From the NCBI RefSeq assembly GCF_002896875.1, contig NZ_CP023278.1, positions 3,472,001-3,536,000 of the forward strand: a DNA stretch of 64,000 nt. Direction: 5' to 3'. Every line of letters begins with the position of its first letter. Position 1 is the stretch's first letter. Made by a program: the position numbers and the translations under genes. Below the pieces are notes generated by a model. That model made no database searches, was not told the origin of the DNA, and saw nothing but the letters and a program-made list of their open reading frames with translations. This stretch comes from Nostoc sp. CENA543. Its GTDB lineage: Bacteria > Cyanobacteriota > Cyanobacteriia > Cyanobacteriales > Nostocaceae. This document shows, in pieces, positions 63,101-64,000 of the stretch.

Positions 63101-64000
63101 AAAATAAATATTGGCACCTATTACTAGCTGCATATCCAGTATGTACTAAATCTCCAAGTTCTAGCCCACTAGAATAAGCATTTTCTAAGAGTGGTAACGT
63201 TTCTCGGAGATGATTTTTCCAATGAATGATGAAGGTAGCAACTTTAAATAAGACTTGACTTTTGACTTCGCTAGTGTCTAAATTCTCTAAAAGAGCTAAA
63301 GCCACTTTGCCAAATTTATCGGCTGCGTCAATATCTTGCAATAAGCCACTAAAGACAACTCCATAATCAGCAAAACCACTGGCAGAAAAAGGACTTTTAC
63401 CATGTTGGATAGATAAATTTACTTCCTGACAAGCCATCAGGATAAATAATGCAGGTGCTGATTGATAAGCCGCAGGTACTAAGCTAGCTATTAATCGTAA
63501 AGCTGCTAGTTGATTTACATCTGTCATTGACTGTAAATTAACTAAATCTTCTATATCTTTAGTTGCTAAATTAGCAGTTGTTTGGTTAATAGCTTGTTGA
63601 ATATCTAAAAAAGTTGGCGATGCCGGTAGTTTAATTCCCAGGATTTCTAAAACTTGCAAACCCAACTGCACAGCCGCAATTAATTTGCGTTGGACTTCAC
63701 AACTTTTAATACGTAATTCGTATATCTTGACCTTTTCTAATTGTGTGTTAGCTTGTTGTATAATCACCATAGCTAACTGTTCCATCTGTTCAAATTCGCC
63801 AATCAAAAATGCTACTTCTGCGGCTTCTTGATATATGGTTAATGTCAGTTGATAGTGTTCATCCCAACTAGCATTTGTTAATAAGCTTAAACCTTGCTGA
63901 AAATAACGAATCGCAGATTCGTAGGCGGTGGCTGCTTTTGCCTTTTGTCCAGCCAGAAGATTAAGTTCGATTAACTCAATTTTTTCCGATTCTAGGGTGA
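60186..64000 (-). CDS. HstK-type hybrid kinase, C-terminal part (cut by right edge)
   Basis: The frame stays open to the right edge, so this is the C-terminal 1271 or so codons of a larger protein. Visible parts are a long helical repeat region and a GAF domain (VSTVIKASQALSGEIYLEKL at its start). HisKA with ANMSHELRTPLNGILGYTQI, a HATPase (LINLLSNAVKF, GTGLGLAISRQL) and a receiver (LVVDDKPENRS, IFMDLVMNRMDG, FLPKPIQ) follow. The section before GAF matches the dual kinase at 17483-22816 (NLLAGQKAKAATAYESA against NLLAGKKAKEATAYSAA), so Ser/Thr kinase and ATPase domains probably lie beyond the edge. Unlike that paralogue it carries its own receiver. Confidence 0.88.
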   Translation of the reverse strand, partial: TLESEKIELIELNLLAGQKAKAATAYESAIRYFQQGLSLLTNASWDEHYQLTLTIYQEAAEVAFLIGEFEQMEQLAMVIIQQANTQLEKVKIYELRIKSCEVQRKLIAAVQLGLQVLEILGIKLPASPTFLDIQQAINQTTANLATKDIEDLVNLQSMTDVNQLAALRLIASLVPAAYQSAPALFILMACQEVNLSIQHGKSPFSASGFADYGVVFSGLLQDIDAADKFGKVALALLENLDTSEVKSQVLFKVATFIIHWKNHLRETLPLLENAYSSGLELGDLVHTGYAASNRCQYLFWLGVELKNLEQEMAKSSQAIAQIHQETALTWHQVFHQVVLNLIGLAANPCKLIGTAYNEEQLLPLHIQANERTVVCYVFLNKLILCYLFGELEQAKEYAIKAGEYLDGVTGWFNVPQFYFYDSLLKLAIYTTAEPLEQAYLLAQVQQNQAKMRKWADHAPMNFQHKYELVAAEIARVLGENWQAVENYDCAIATAQAQGYIQEAALANELAAKFYFDCGKNKIAQPYLTDAYYGYLLWGAIAKVQDLESQYSQFLSHLSTQKVTDLGIHQTITPLSIGIDKVIDVSTVIKASQALSGEIYLEKLLTKLMQIAIENAGAEKGFLILQKNSNLYIEASGNFPENDINIQHSLPLSSTIHLPISVINYVYHTQENIVLHDATNHDIFAKDEYIIKHQPKSILCTPIVNQGKLIGILYLENNLIAGAFTSERVEVLQLLSSQAAISLENARLYNSLEEYNRTLEIKVAHRTLELQEKNLLLQKEIQERQKAEEVAASANRAKSEFLANMSHELRTPLNGILGYTQILQKDKNLNSQQKNGIDIIYQCSKHLLTLINDILDISKIEARKMELYPEQFHFSQFLDSIVQMCRIRAEQKGLRLLYQPTSSLPKIVYADERRLRQVLINLLSNAVKFTQAGYVNFHVGYVPLYENWQLETGIITTEYSKSKIRFYVEDTGIGIATEQLEEIFLPFKQVGQDSLKIEGTGLGLAISRQLVQLMDSELNVKSNLGKGSAFWLDIDLPEIIHPTHTNSTEKGDIVAFTGEKRKILVVDDKPENRSILVNLLQPLGFITLEAIDGIDAVNKAREFQPDVIFMDLVMNRMDGFEATRRLRMLPELEKTVVIAISASVFDVEQQQSQEVGCNDFLPKPIQIDDLLEKLQFHLNLQWIYQYERRLQTTPTHDHPNSQIEDWRLLTPSSDELTVLLDLAMRGNLRAIAQRVEKLEELDEKLIPFANYLRQLVKGFKGKQIVDFLKQF

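Overview
The window is chromosomal DNA from a filamentous, very probably heterocyst-forming cyanobacterium of the Nostoc/Anabaena type. This rests on the very frequent HIP1 octamer (GCGATCGC), heptameric short tandem repeats (AGTCAAT-, GAGTAAT- and CCAATCC-type), very large multi-domain kinases including the Ser/Thr-His kinase (HstK) architecture, and cyanobacterial families such as DUF3685, ComFB and SigG. I see no rRNA, tRNA, CRISPR array, prophage or intact transposase. The species is inferred, not proven.

Region 1 (1-11.4 kb) is an exopolysaccharide locus. An export operon reads leftward (outer-membrane polysaccharide export protein, Wzz-like co-polymerase, and a gene cut by the left edge). 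Diverging from it, a rightward run encodes a pyruvyl-transferase-family protein, a GT4 glycosyltransferase, a Wzx-like flippase, two paralogous GT2 glycosyltransferases, an Alg14/Alg13-like pair and a phosphoglycosyl transferase fused to an N-terminal STAS domain. The run ends with an RsbW-like anti-sigma kinase and a stand-alone STAS protein. Region 2 (11.8-17.1 kb), on the opposite strand, supplies the likely upstream half: a receiver-PP2C phosphatase (RsbU type) and a hybrid histidine kinase with an HNOBA domain. Together regions 1 and 2 look like a complete partner-switching circuit wired into polysaccharide synthesis, one STAS partner being covalently attached to the initiating transferase. 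This is the most interesting system in the window.

Region 3 (17.5-31.4 kb) holds an HstK-type giant kinase with its response regulator, hisD, a receiver-HD-GYP protein with an NtcA-like promoter, an MnmC-like methyltransferase, a lipoprotein hydrolase, a rhodanese and an outer-membrane barrel protein. Region 4 (31.7-41.1 kb) holds a secreted FecR-domain protein, leuS, a gamma-glutamylcyclotransferase-like gene, an ECF sigma/anti-sigma pair (SigG type), a 50-residue membrane protein, an L,D-transpeptidase, a Fur-family regulator lacking the usual zinc cysteines, and an ExoD-family protein. Region 5 (41.6-48.6 kb) is bracketed by inverted repeat arrays. It holds a NACHT NTPase with pentapeptide repeats, a DUF3685 pseudo-receiver protein, a decayed Uma2-type fragment and a CPBP intramembrane protease. 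Region 6 (48.6-64 kb) has a long hairpin-rich non-coding stretch, a TM2 protein, a small membrane protein, a Cu-type P-ATPase, an FHA protein, a ComFB-family protein, two cell-wall peptidases and a hybrid-kinase operon running off the right edge.

A second theme is small repeats inside genes. A 100-bp element occurs as identical inverted copies 9 kb apart. A different element forms the 3' end of a glycosyltransferase gene and also lies in frame inside the CPBP protease gene. Low-complexity repeats are inserted in frame in the NACHT and P-ATPase genes.
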